Source: Poriferisodalis sp965204195 (GTDB taxonomy: Bacteria > Actinomycetota > Acidimicrobiia > Acidimicrobiales > Poriferisodalaceae). Taken from it: 64,000 bases of DNA. Location of the stretch: positions 3,410,001 to 3,474,000 of the forward strand of contig NZ_OZ241975.1 in the NCBI RefSeq assembly GCF_965204195.1, given 5' to 3'. Positions 43,261-52,134 of this stretch are shown one piece after another. The position numbers and the translations under genes are program-made. The number at the start of each line of letters is the position of its first letter. Position 1 is the stretch's first letter. A model generated the notes under the pieces. That model saw only the letters and a list, made by a program, of their open reading frames with translations. It was not told where the DNA came from and ran no database searches.

Positions 43261-43928
43261 TGCACCCCCATGGCTGTATCTGATCCGCCCTCGGTAATGC
43301 CGAGGGCCGCGCCTGATCCGCCCTCGGTAATGCCGAGGGCCGTGGCGATGTCGTCCAGGCGTTCGCCGTGGGAGGGACTGTCGATGTCGTGGCACCACAT
43401 CACCAGCGCATCCTCTCGCTTTCCGCCGGGGCCACCCCGGTAGTAGTTCTCGCGGGTGCCGACGGGCGCATAGCCGAACCAGCGGTAGAGCCGTTGCGCC
43501 GCAGCGTTGGAGGAACGCACCTCCAGCGTCAGCGCTTGCAGCCCATCGATGCGTCGGGCCTCGCGGTGCAGCTCCAGCATCATCCGTGCGCCCACGCGCT
43601 GACCTTGGCAGTGGGGATGCACCGCCACGGAGGTGATGTGCCCCTCCCCGGCCACGATCATGAAGCCGCCGTAGCCGATGACGCCGGAGGGCCGGCCGTC
43701 TGATCCCGGCGTGCAGGCCACGCGGTACACCCGCTCGCCGCCACGCTGCAACTCGTCTAGGTACAGGGCCATCGACCAGGGCCGCGGGTACACCAGCTTG
43801 TCGATACGGCGGATCTCGCGCAGATGCTTGCGCCGCATCGGCACGATGATCGGCGCTGAGCCAAGCACAATCGGAGCACGCCGCCGGCCAGCAGGGATTG
43901 CAGCTTTGGGTGCGGCTGGCGTGCTCAC
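43257..43928 (-). CDS. rimI: Ribosomal-protein S18-alanine N-acetyltransferase RimI-like, repeat-extended C-terminus
   Basis: 223 residues, about 60 more than typical RimI. The GNAT core (about 29-175) has IVPMRRKHLREIRRID and the acetyl-CoA motif VHPHCQGQRVGARMMLEL, then EVRSSNAAAQRLYRWFGY. The last 25 residues are an added tail made of two 11-residue repeats (GITEGGSGAAL, GITEGGSDTAM). It sits between tsaB and tsaD with 4-nt overlaps on both sides, the usual actinobacterial arrangement. Confidence 0.88.
   Translation of the reverse strand: MSTPAAPKAAIPAGRRRAPIVLGSAPIIVPMRRKHLREIRRIDKLVYPRPWSMALYLDELQRGGERVYRVACTPGSDGRPSGVIGYGGFMIVAGEGHITSVAVHPHCQGQRVGARMMLELHREARRIDGLQALTLEVRSSNAAAQRLYRWFGYAPVGTRENYYRGGPGGKREDALVMWCHDIDSPSHGERLDDIATALGITEGGSGAALGITEGGSDTAMGVQ
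43280..43342 (-). repeat. Two 33-bp tandem repeats forming hairpins in rimI
   Basis: Units at 43280 and 43313 share 30 nt, including GCCCTCGG-TAATG-CCGAGGGC: an 8-bp perfect stem with a 5-nt loop in each copy (43287-43307 and 43320-43340). The period is 33 nt, so the frame is kept. The second hairpin lies about 30 nt before the tsaD start on the mRNA. Confidence 0.8.
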
Positions 43929-44623
43929 GATCGCTCCCGCTGCTGCCAGTTGATGCGGGCGTCGGGGGCGCGCAGGTACATCGGCGCTATCTCGGACGGG
44001 CTCACGAACTCCTCGCGCAGCGCCCGGGCGTGCGCCAGCTCCACCAGCGCTCCGGCATTGGGATGGCGCAGCCCCTCCCGGCCGATCTCCGCTCCCCGCA
44101 CGTCGCCCAGCACCTCGGCGTAGCGCTCGGCACCGTCGCCCACGATCAGCGTTTCGGCACCCGTTGCCATCAGCTGCGCGGCCACGTCGATGGGCTGATC
44201 GACTGCCGGCGGGCTCATGAGCTGGATCCCCCCGGGCGCCCGCCGGTAGGTGGCGTAGAAGATCTCGCCCCGGCGAGCGTCGACAGTGGAGACGATGAGC
44301 CGATCGCTGAAGCGTGCCGGGAACGCCGTGAGGTCAAGGCTGGAGACGCCGATCATCGGAACCCGGCAGGCATGTGCGATGGACTTCGCCGTCGCCAAGC
44401 CCACGCGCAAGCCGGTGAACAGGCCCGGGCCGACATCGACGGCCACCAGGCCGATCTGCGACAGCTTCATCTGCGCCTGCTCGCACAGGAACTGGATCGC
44501 CGGCACGAGCGTCTCGGCGTGGCGCCGGTCTCGGGTGGTGTGGAACGAGGCGATGATGCCCTCGTGCCCGCCGATGGCCACGCCGACCTGCGGCGTCGCT
44601 GTCTCGATGCCAAGTACTAACAC
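43925..44623 (-). CDS. tsaB: t6A synthesis protein TsaB
   Basis: 232 residues, an ASKHA-fold partner of TsaD. It begins VLVLGIETATPQVGVAIGG and contains VDVGPGLFTGLRVGLATAKS, both family signatures. GTG 44623 gives the normal family start; further upstream the frame overlaps tsaE. The stop overlaps rimI by 4 nt. Confidence 0.92.
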   Translation of the reverse strand: MLVLGIETATPQVGVAIGGHEGIIASFHTTRDRRHAETLVPAIQFLCEQAQMKLSQIGLVAVDVGPGLFTGLRVGLATAKSIAHACRVPMIGVSSLDLTAFPARFSDRLIVSTVDARRGEIFYATYRRAPGGIQLMSPPAVDQPIDVAAQLMATGAETLIVGDGAERYAEVLGDVRGAEIGREGLRHPNAGALVELAHARALREEFVSPSEIAPMYLRAPDARINWQQRERS

Positions 44624-44648
44624 TGCGCTGCCTCCGCGCAGTGGTGAG

Positions 44649-45152
44649 CTAACACGGCGGCACCGGGAAGCTGTCGGCGAAGTGCCACGCCGCGGCAAGC
44701 GAGTCGGCGCGAGCGTGCCAACTCGGACCGACGAGGTCGGCCTCGAAGATGCGGATGTCGGGCGATTCGCCGGGGTCGGCAAGCCGGATGCGTACGCGCA
44801 GGAAGTCGCGTGGCAGTTCGCCGATCACCACCTCGCCCCACTCCACGCACACCACCGCATCGTCGTCGAGCAGCTCGGGCAGATCCAGGTCGAGCACCTC
44901 GCCAAGGTTCTCCAGCCGGTACACGTCGAGGTGGTGCAACCTCATGCGGCCCTGGTAGCTCTGCGCCAACGTGAAGGTAGGGCTGGTCACCGGCTCGGCG
45001 ACTCCGAGTGCTGCCGCCAGCCCCTGCGTGAACACCGTCTTGCCAGCGCCCAGGTCGCCCGACAGCAGCAACACATCGCCAGGGCGCAAGAGCGGGGCCA
45101 GCGCCGCCGCGACAGCTCGCGTCCCGTCGGCGCTTGTGGTGCGGAACCGCAT
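44649..45152 (-). CDS. tsaE: t6A synthesis ATPase TsaE
   Basis: 167 residues. The Walker A motif is in LLSGDLGAGKTVFTQGLA; TSPTFTLAQSYQGRMRLHHL and VCVEWGEVV are family motifs. TsaE hydrolyses ATP to reset the TsaBD complex. A C-terminal extension of about 25 residues (WHARADSLAAAWHFADSF) lies beyond the usual end. tsaB follows after 25 nt. Confidence 0.93.
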   Translation of the reverse strand: MRFRTTSADGTRAVAAALAPLLRPGDVLLLSGDLGAGKTVFTQGLAAALGVAEPVTSPTFTLAQSYQGRMRLHHLDVYRLENLGEVLDLDLPELLDDDAVVCVEWGEVVIGELPRDFLRVRIRLADPGESPDIRIFEADLVGPSWHARADSLAAAWHFADSFPVPPC

Positions 45153-45164
45153 AACGGAGCTTGT

Positions 45165-46388
45165 CTAGCGTGCTCTGCGATCAGCGAGACCGCAATGCGG
45201 GGAATCTGCCCGGCGGTAGACGCGGGGGACGCGCAGCGAGATTCCGGTGAGCACTTCGTATGGGCTGCGACCGGACCAATCGGCCAGATCGGTGATGGTG
45301 ACACCCTCGTCGCCCTGGTGGCCGACGAGGGTGACCCGGTCGCCGTTGTAAGCGCTGCCATCGCCGATGTTGACCATCGTCTGATCCATGCAGACATGGC
45401 CCACCACGGGGTGCGGCGCACCGTCGATGAGCACGTTTGCCGGCCCCTGTGCTGGCCCCTGCTGCGGACCTGTGCCCAGGGAGCGGGCGTAACCGTCGGC
45501 GTACCCCACGGGCAGGGTGATCACCCGGGTCTGGCGATCTGCGGTCCACGTGCTGCCGTAACCGACGGCTGCACCGCGGGGCACGACCTTGAAATAGACG
45601 ACCTCGCTGTGCCAGCTCAGCACCGGCTCGGTCGGTAGGGCGGCTGCGATCTCGGGTTTGGGAGCCACGCCGTACAGCACGATGCCGGGGCGGACGCGAT
45701 CGAGGTGGGCTTCGGGCAGGCGGGCAATGGCCGCGGATGCCGCCATGTGCCGGACGGGCGTGGGCAGCGAATGGCGTTCGTAGAAGCTCAGTGCCTCACC
45801 GAAACGGTCGAGCTGCATGCGCGCGTCGGACAGATCAGCGCTGTCGGCGTTGGCGAAGTGGCTGAACACTCCCTCGACGCGGACCGAGCGGCAGCGGAGC
45901 GATTCAGTGAACAGCCCCTCGGCGTTGTAGTGGTGAACACCGATGCGCTCCATGCCAGTGTCGATCTTGAGATGCACCCGAGCGCTGGTGCCTGCAGCGA
46001 CGGCGGCTTCGTCGATCTGGCGGAGCTTGTCGATCGACGGCGCCGTGAGGATCAAGTTGTGGGTCAGGAACAGCGGGATCTGGCGCTCGACAGCGCCACC
46101 GAGGACATGGATGTCGATGGTCACGCCGGCATTGCGCAGTGCCAGCGCTTCCTCGACATAGGCGACAGCCACGCACGACACCCCAGCCGCCTGCAGCGCC
46201 AGCCCGATCTGCGCTATGCCGTGGCCGTAGGCGTTGGCCTTGACGACCGGCACCACCTCGGCCTCGCCGACGTGTCGGCGGATCGCTGCCAAGTTGCGGT
46301 CGAGCGCGTCGAGATCAATGTCGCACCAGGTAGGACGCATCTCCGATGCGTCAATGGGACCCGGCTGCGTTTCTGACGCGTCGCTCAT
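45165..46388 (-). CDS. alr: Alanine racemase
   Basis: 407 residues. It makes D-alanine for peptidoglycan with PLP bound to Lys50 in VVPVVKANAYGHG. The second-domain Tyr lies in AVGYGSTWTADR, and HVCMDQTMVNIG is a family signature. The start ATG overlaps the nnrD stop (ATGA). A 20-residue N-terminal extension precedes the core. Confidence 0.95.
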   Translation of the reverse strand: MSDASETQPGPIDASEMRPTWCDIDLDALDRNLAAIRRHVGEAEVVPVVKANAYGHGIAQIGLALQAAGVSCVAVAYVEEALALRNAGVTIDIHVLGGAVERQIPLFLTHNLILTAPSIDKLRQIDEAAVAAGTSARVHLKIDTGMERIGVHHYNAEGLFTESLRCRSVRVEGVFSHFANADSADLSDARMQLDRFGEALSFYERHSLPTPVRHMAASAAIARLPEAHLDRVRPGIVLYGVAPKPEIAAALPTEPVLSWHSEVVYFKVVPRGAAVGYGSTWTADRQTRVITLPVGYADGYARSLGTGPQQGPAQGPANVLIDGAPHPVVGHVCMDQTMVNIGDGSAYNGDRVTLVGHQGDEGVTITDLADWSGRSPYEVLTGISLRVPRVYRRADSPHCGLADRRAR

Positions 46389-47833
46389 GTCGGCCCTGTC
46401 CCTGGCTGGGGCCGCTGGAGCGCATCGCGGGCGGCCGTGAGCGCTTCGACTTGAGCGGTGGCGACCATGGGGATCATGACAGGTTGGTCGGCTGGTGATC
46501 CGACGCTGGCCGTGCGGCCGTGCCAGTGCGCCGCTGCCGCGACCGCCGACGTGACGCCGTGCGAGTCGTGACCGCCGGACAGCACCGCGGCGATGACGCC
46601 CGACAGCACATCGCCCGAGCCCGCCGTTGCCAGTCGTGCGGTGCCTGAGTTCACGGCGAGCACCATCGGCGGTGCCGGCGGGCACGGCGGACTAGCGATC
46701 AACGTTGCGGGACCCTTCAGCAGCACGAAGACACCGAGCGAGGCACCGGCGTGCCGCACTGCCTCGAACCGGTCCGCAGCAGGTGGCGCGCCGGTGAGCC
46801 TGGCGAATTCACCGTCGTGCGGCGTGAGGACCGTGGCCGAAGCCCGGCGCTGCAGGCACTCGGGATGCGCCGCCACTGCGGTGAGGGCGTCTGCGTCAAC
46901 CACCAGCGGCAGCGGGCATTCGGAGATGAAGTGCGCCATCTGGACCAACGACGTGGGATCCGTTCCTACGCCTGGGCCGATGACTGCTGCGTCGAATCGC
47001 TCGATGCCCTCCAGCGCAGGCTCTGCCCAGGCGCCCGGGCGGAGATCGCGCGCGACCGCCTCGGTGGGTCGGGCGATATCGCCCGAGCGAACACCCGGCG
47101 AGCTGATGACGACCATGCCCGCGCCCGCCTGCTGAGCTGCTGCGCACACCAGCGAGCCAGCCCCGCGCATCTGGGGCGATCCGGCGATCACTCGCACCGC
47201 GCGTCGCCACTTGTGGGCCGCCGGCTGCAGGCCGACCAATGCAGCATCGGCATCGGCGTCGGTGACAAGCCAAGACCCAGCAGCACTGGCATCGAGACCG
47301 ATCGGCGCGAGGCGTACCTCGCCGGCTGCGGCGGCACCGGGGTGCAGCAACAGGCCGGGCTTCAGCGCGCCGAACGTGACGGTCTCGGCCGCAGGCCAGC
47401 AGCCATGGTCCTCACCGGTCAGCGCGTCGATGCCGGAGGGGATGTCCACCGCCAGCACGGGTGCCGCCGGTGCTCGATCCGCACCCCACGTTCCGCGCAG
47501 CCCGGTTCCGTACGCGGCATCGATCACGAGATCCCACACCGCCCGCGCAGGCACCTCAGCATCGGCCGTGGCGACGAGCTCAAGCGCTTCAGGCGGCGTC
47601 GCGATGCGGCAGCGCACGCCCCATCGCTCCAGCGCCGCCGCGGCGACCCGCCCGTCTGCGCCGTTGTTCCCCTTGCCAGCGGCCACGAGCACTCTCCGGC
47701 CGTAGGTGCCGCCCATCATCCGCCGGGCGGCGATGGCCACGGCCGCGCCGGCACGCGCCACCAGCACATCGGTGCCCTCAGGCGCGGCCGCGTCGATTGC
47801 CGCCATCTCAGCCGGCGTCACGATCGGGATCAC
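46385..47833 (-). CDS. nnrD: Bifunctional NAD(P)HX epimerase/dehydratase
   Basis: 482 residues. The N-terminal YjeF_N epimerase domain (1-200) contains VLVAAGKGNNGADGRVAA. The C-terminal carbohydrate-kinase-like dehydratase has VLTPHDGEFARLTGAPP and the catalytic TAGSGDVLSGVIAAVLSGG. It repairs damaged hydrated NAD(P)H. It is coupled to alr by a 4-base overlap. Confidence 0.94.
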   Translation of the reverse strand: MIPIVTPAEMAAIDAAAPEGTDVLVARAGAAVAIAARRMMGGTYGRRVLVAAGKGNNGADGRVAAAALERWGVRCRIATPPEALELVATADAEVPARAVWDLVIDAAYGTGLRGTWGADRAPAAPVLAVDIPSGIDALTGEDHGCWPAAETVTFGALKPGLLLHPGAAAAGEVRLAPIGLDASAAGSWLVTDADADAALVGLQPAAHKWRRAVRVIAGSPQMRGAGSLVCAAAQQAGAGMVVISSPGVRSGDIARPTEAVARDLRPGAWAEPALEGIERFDAAVIGPGVGTDPTSLVQMAHFISECPLPLVVDADALTAVAAHPECLQRRASATVLTPHDGEFARLTGAPPAADRFEAVRHAGASLGVFVLLKGPATLIASPPCPPAPPMVLAVNSGTARLATAGSGDVLSGVIAAVLSGGHDSHGVTSAVAAAAHWHGRTASVGSPADQPVMIPMVATAQVEALTAARDALQRPQPGTGPT

Positions 47834-47848
47834 CGTTTCGCTCCAGGC

Positions 47849-48217
47849 CTATTGCGCCAGCACCATGGCGGCTGCCACCGAGTCGGTGTGGGTGAGCGTC
47901 ACCTGCCATTCAGACAGGCCGGCCGCCGCCGCCCGTTCGGCCGCAAGGCCCCGGAGCACCAGTTCGGGTCGGCCGCCCCGATGCCGTGCCACTTCGACGT
48001 CGCGGAACTTGCACGCCCCCAAGCCGATGCCCAACACCTTCATCACTGCCTCCTTCGCAGCGAATCTGGCGGCGAGGCGGGTGTCGGGATCGACCGTCCC
48101 CATGGCGTAGGCGAGCTCCGCGGGGGTGAACAGGCGGGCGCGCATGCCGCTGCGCCGTTCGAGCACTGCGGCGAATCGCTGGACGTCCACCATGTCGAGC
48201 CCGATCGAGGTGCTCAC
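47849..48217 (-). CDS. acpS: Holo-[acyl-carrier-protein] synthase
   Basis: 122 residues. It transfers phosphopantetheine from CoA to ACP. The metal-binding Asp is in SIGLDMVDVQRF, and Glu lies in ARFAAKEAVMKVLG. Length and order match the family. nnrD starts 15 nt downstream; the glmS-like gene ends 12 nt upstream. Confidence 0.95.
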   Translation of the reverse strand: MSTSIGLDMVDVQRFAAVLERRSGMRARLFTPAELAYAMGTVDPDTRLAARFAAKEAVMKVLGIGLGACKFRDVEVARHRGGRPELVLRGLAAERAAAAGLSEWQVTLTHTDSVAAAMVLAQ

Positions 48218-48229
48218 GCGCCCACGGCC

Positions 48230-51200
48230 CTACTCACGCGGCTCATCGCTGGCGGGCGAGTCAGGTGCGCCGCCGCCAGCGGACGGGGCTGCAGCGCCCA
48301 GCCAATGCTCCGCAAGCACGTACACCGGTCGGGTCAGCAGATCGAATACTTCGAGCGTGCCGAGCAGATCGTCGCGGAACCATGGCAGCGTCTCGGTGAC
48401 CGCGTCGGCCAGCGCCCCGTAACGACCGCGGTAGCCCATCAGCACCGCCCGCATCACCGGCGCACGCAGCCGTTCGACGAAGCGGCAGTGCAGCAGCGTG
48501 AGCCCGGTGGTCGTTCCGTCCTTGGTCTCGGGAATGTGGAGCACCGTGCGGCCGTCGCGGCCGCGGGCCACGGTGACCTCCCGCTCGTAGGCGGCACGGT
48601 GCTTGCTGCCGCGCAGCTGTGGGTTGGTCGCCGTGCGCGACTCGATGCCGAGCGCCGTGCCGCCCCGATCGGTCAGCCAGATCGTGATCTCCGGGCTGCT
48701 GGCCGATGCCACCTGGCCCTCGATGCGGTAACGCGACCAGCCGGTGACCTCGGCCACCGCCGGGTCGAGCGCAGCCAGCGTGCGCAAGGCCGCGTACGAC
48801 AGCCGATCCCTGGGCGCACCGGCTTCGAGCGCTGCGGCCACCAGCATCGAGTCGAGCAGCGTCTCATCTGCACGCGAGATGCCCACGGTGACGGTCTTGG
48901 CCTGGTGCTTGATGGTGTCGACCGGTCGGGTGAGTTCGTCGATGGCGATATTCAGGGCATCGGTGAAGTCGTCGATGACGACCGAGGGCAGCCCCACCTT
49001 GCCGATGTCCGCCTGGTACATCTCCAGCGGCGTCATGCCCACGGCGTATCGCAGCACCGCTCCCAGGCGAGCCGCCGTGCCTGCCCGCAGGTGCCCGTCG
49101 TAGCTGCCTGCGCGCACGCCGTCGCGGAAGCGATTGGCCGGCGCGCGCAGGCGCTCGGCCAGCACGGCCAGCAGGTCGCCCTCGCGGCCGGGGGCACCGA
49201 GCGATGCGTCAGCGCGGCCGTGGGCCAGCGGCAATGACCCGTCGCTGCCGGCAACCGCGAGCAGCGATTCGGTGCTGGCACGCATCTCGCGCAACGGATC
49301 GGCCAGGGCGTCGATGGTCAGCGCCGCCTCGTAGCCGTACAAGTGACCAGCGGCCGTGGCCAGCATGAAGTCCACTGCCGGATGCACGGCGGGAACCTCC
49401 AGCAGCTCCGCGGCGGCGTCGAAGCGGCCGGTGCCGGCGGAGGCCACCACGATCGGAGTTGCACGGTGCGCCCGGTAGATCGCCACCTCCTTCGCGGCGT
49501 CGTCGGCGACTGAGCCCGTGAGGCCGGTCGCGCACACCCAGATGAGCGGCTCGCACGAGAGGTCGATGTGCTTCTTGTCCTCGGTCCCGTCCTCGGCGAC
49601 GGCGTGGTAGCAGACCTCGGACAGCTTGATGCGAATCTCACGGGATGCGATCCGGTTGGCGCCATTCCCCACCACGGCCCAGTGGCGGTGGGCGCCCACG
49701 TGGCGCCGGGCGACCCGGGCGATCTCGTCGTGCGATGCGAGCACGGCTTCGAGTGCGGCGGGCAGCTTGACCAGCCCGCCGAGCAGATCGCTGACGGCAG
49801 CGGTCGTCGCGGCGTCGTCGGGCCGGATATCGGCAGCGATGGCGGAAGCGAGCAGCGCGCACGCCGCAACCTGTGCGTAGAAGGCCTTGGTGGACGCCAC
49901 CGACATCTCCACGTCGCGGCCGTCGGAGGTGTGGAGCACGCCGTCGGCCCGGTCGGTCAGGTCGCTGCCGCGCCGGTTGACGATGGCGACCACAGCCGCA
50001 CCCCGGGCGCGAGCGAGATCGACCGTCCGATTGGTGTCGGTGGTGGTGCCGGACTGGCTGACAGCCACGACCAGCGTGTCGGACAGGTCGGCGTGCAGGC
50101 CGAAGCCGCTGAACTCGGTGGCCAAGGGCGCTGTCACCTCAACGCTGCCCAGCGTGCGCGACGGCTCCAGGAGGGTCTCGAAGAAGTGCGGCAGCGACGA
50201 CGCCGCGGCGGCTGCTGTGCCTTGGCCGATGGCAACGATGCGGCGGATGGAACCGTCCTGCAGTCGCGACCGGACATCGGCAGGCAGGGCGTCGGGTCCA
50301 AGCCGGGCGTGACGCAGCGGGCCTGCTGTGGCTGCGTCTGTCTCTGTGCGGCCACGCAATGTGGCTGTGTCTATGCGGCCACGCAACGTGGCTGTGTCAA
50401 TCCGGCCACGCAATGTGGCCCGCAGCGACCGGGGGGCCTCGCCGATCTCCTTCAGCAAGAAGTGCGGGTGGTCGCCCCGGTCGATGTCACGGGTGGTGAC
50501 TTCGGCGGTGACGATGTCACCGGCGTCAACGGGCAACTCGGTGCCGTCGTAGGAGCAGCGGCGCAGCGCGGTGAACTCGGCCGCTGCGCCGGCGGGCGTG
50601 CGGACCAGCATGATCTGGCCGCGGCTGCCCACGGGGTTCGCCGGATCGGACGGGGTCTCCCCGTCGAGGCGGACGTACTGGCGGCATTCCTCGACCAGGC
50701 CGTACGGCTCGCTGGCGACGACATACGACGGGCCCGTCGCGCCCACGTACAGCGCTTGCCCGCTCCCCCGCAGCGCCAGCGCCACCACGTCGGGCATCGC
50801 GGAGACATGCGCCGCTATCGCCACCGAGCCCTCGAAGCTGCTGGCGGCATCAGCGAAGGCTTGCCGAAGCTGTTCTGACCCAGCGAAGGCTTGCCGCCGC
50901 TGCACTGAACTACTCGTGGAATGCTCGCCATTGGAGCTTGCAGCGAGCGTCTGGCGCAGCATCGTCGGGATGACCTTGGCGTCGGTCGTGATCTCGGGCG
51001 CAATCTGAAGCCGTCGCTGCGCGATCAGGTCGGCGTAGTTGTCGACATCCCCGTTGAGCACAGCGGCGATGTGCGGAACATCGCCGCCATTCGAGCTTGT
51101 GGCCGCGGGATCCCATGCATCGAGGGGATGGGTGTTGGGCACCGAGACGATGCCGATGCTGGCCCACCGGGTGTGGCCCAGCACAACCGTCTCGGCACCG

Positions 51201-52024
51201 TCGGCAGACAGCGCCCAGCGCAGCAAGCTGTCCTGGCGAATCTGCGATCTCAGGGCCACCGTGTTGTCGCCGAGTTCTCCGATTTCTGACGCGGTCTTGT
51301 ACACGAACGCCAGCCCGTTGCCGGTGTCGCGCGCCGCACCGGCGCCGAAGAGCGGATCGGTGAGCCGCCCGCCGTGCGCACCGCCGACGCTGCGAGCATC
51401 GGCGTCGAGGTGTGCCCCGTGAACGAATACCTGCAGCCCAGCCGAGTCTCGCCCTCGAACCTCAAGACGGTCGAGTGCCGACAGCGCCACCTGGATCGAC
51501 CAGAGTCCTCCCACGGCTGCCGCCGGGGGCGTGCCGCCCCAGAGTCCGACCACCTCGCGGGCCATCCGCAAGCGGTCCCGGCGCAATGCGAATGCATGGT
51601 CCTTCAATTCGCCCAAGCCTGCGTTGATGCGCTCGAACTGGTTCTCGACAGCATGAACGTCAGCGCCGCCGGCGCGGTCGCGCTCGTCGCTCAGCACCTC
51701 TCCCGTCTCGGCCAAGCGGTCGATGTCGACTATGTGCGCGTCCATGGCCTCCAGCGCAGCTTCGATGTCGAGCACGCACTTGGCATCGGCAACCAGCAGG
51801 CGAACCCCCGGCAGCGATCGCAGCAATTCATCGGCCCGCCGCAGCGAGTCCGCGGCGGTCTCGATCAGGTCGACGAAGGAGCTGCGGGCCCCGGCATCGG
51901 ATCGACTGCCAGCCAGCGCATCGGCGAGCAGCGCCGTGGCGTCATGCAGGAGCGGGACAACATCTGCTGCCTCCAGCGCAACCCGGTCGTCGCGGCGGCC
52001 GATGACGGCCACAATCCCGCACAC
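48230..52024 (-). CDS. glmS: Very large GlmS-like aminotransferase
   Basis: About 1,264 residues, twice the usual 600-620. GlmS makes glucosamine-6-phosphate from fructose-6-P and glutamine. GTG 52024 puts Cys2 at the N-terminus (MCGIVAVIG), the glutaminase nucleophile. An insertion of about 150 mostly helical residues separates this from RGRDSAGL (about 190). HTRWAS (about 280) and LNGDVDNYADL (about 320) complete the glutaminase. Two SIS domains follow (about 590-735, VVAVSQSGTTTDTNRTV; about 775-905). About 360 further residues (906-1264) match nothing I recognise. glmM lies next to it and no other glmS is seen, so this is probably the functional enzyme. Confidence 0.82.
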   Translation of the reverse strand: MCGIVAVIGRRDDRVALEAADVVPLLHDATALLADALAGSRSDAGARSSFVDLIETAADSLRRADELLRSLPGVRLLVADAKCVLDIEAALEAMDAHIVDIDRLAETGEVLSDERDRAGGADVHAVENQFERINAGLGELKDHAFALRRDRLRMAREVVGLWGGTPPAAAVGGLWSIQVALSALDRLEVRGRDSAGLQVFVHGAHLDADARSVGGAHGGRLTDPLFGAGAARDTGNGLAFVYKTASEIGELGDNTVALRSQIRQDSLLRWALSADGAETVVLGHTRWASIGIVSVPNTHPLDAWDPAATSSNGGDVPHIAAVLNGDVDNYADLIAQRRLQIAPEITTDAKVIPTMLRQTLAASSNGEHSTSSSVQRRQAFAGSEQLRQAFADAASSFEGSVAIAAHVSAMPDVVALALRGSGQALYVGATGPSYVVASEPYGLVEECRQYVRLDGETPSDPANPVGSRGQIMLVRTPAGAAAEFTALRRCSYDGTELPVDAGDIVTAEVTTRDIDRGDHPHFLLKEIGEAPRSLRATLRGRIDTATLRGRIDTATLRGRTETDAATAGPLRHARLGPDALPADVRSRLQDGSIRRIVAIGQGTAAAAASSLPHFFETLLEPSRTLGSVEVTAPLATEFSGFGLHADLSDTLVVAVSQSGTTTDTNRTVDLARARGAAVVAIVNRRGSDLTDRADGVLHTSDGRDVEMSVASTKAFYAQVAACALLASAIAADIRPDDAATTAAVSDLLGGLVKLPAALEAVLASHDEIARVARRHVGAHRHWAVVGNGANRIASREIRIKLSEVCYHAVAEDGTEDKKHIDLSCEPLIWVCATGLTGSVADDAAKEVAIYRAHRATPIVVASAGTGRFDAAAELLEVPAVHPAVDFMLATAAGHLYGYEAALTIDALADPLREMRASTESLLAVAGSDGSLPLAHGRADASLGAPGREGDLLAVLAERLRAPANRFRDGVRAGSYDGHLRAGTAARLGAVLRYAVGMTPLEMYQADIGKVGLPSVVIDDFTDALNIAIDELTRPVDTIKHQAKTVTVGISRADETLLDSMLVAAALEAGAPRDRLSYAALRTLAALDPAVAEVTGWSRYRIEGQVASASSPEITIWLTDRGGTALGIESRTATNPQLRGSKHRAAYEREVTVARGRDGRTVLHIPETKDGTTTGLTLLHCRFVERLRAPVMRAVLMGYRGRYGALADAVTETLPWFRDDLLGTLEVFDLLTRPVYVLAEHWLGAAAPSAGGGAPDSPASDEPRE
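50351..50419 (-). repeat. Three 27-bp in-frame repeats in glmS
   Basis: Units at 50351, 50378 and 50405, each containing GCCAC-GCAAT-GTGGC or a one-base variant (5-bp stem, 5-nt loop). They encode the nine-residue repeat LRGRIDTAT between the glutaminase and the first SIS domain, probably a linker. Confidence 0.8.
50852..50896 (-). repeat. Two 30-bp in-frame repeats in glmS
   Basis: AGCGAAGGCTTGCCG occurs at 50852-50866 and 50882-50896. The period is 30 nt, giving the repeated residues RQAFA. Confidence 0.7.
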
Positions 52025-52031
52025 ACCAGCG

Positions 52032-52037
52032 AGGGTA
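52032..52037 (-). promoter_or_regulatory. -10 box of the glmS-like gene
   Basis: TACCCT on the minus strand, 7 nt before GTG 52024. Together with the Cys2 requirement it supports this start and a leaderless message. Confidence 0.55.
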
Positions 52038-52134
52038 CCGAGCACCCGACCGCCCGTCGGCCCGGTGCCACGCCCGCAATTGGGCGGTGTCGACCGCGCG
52101 GGCCATGGCCCAACTGTGCAGCAGCGCGCAAGTT

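Noticed and set aside
46751..49237. An 828-codon plus-strand open frame across nnrD, acpS and glmS
   Set aside because: It crosses three clear minus-strand genes and gives a His/Arg-rich sequence with no domains.
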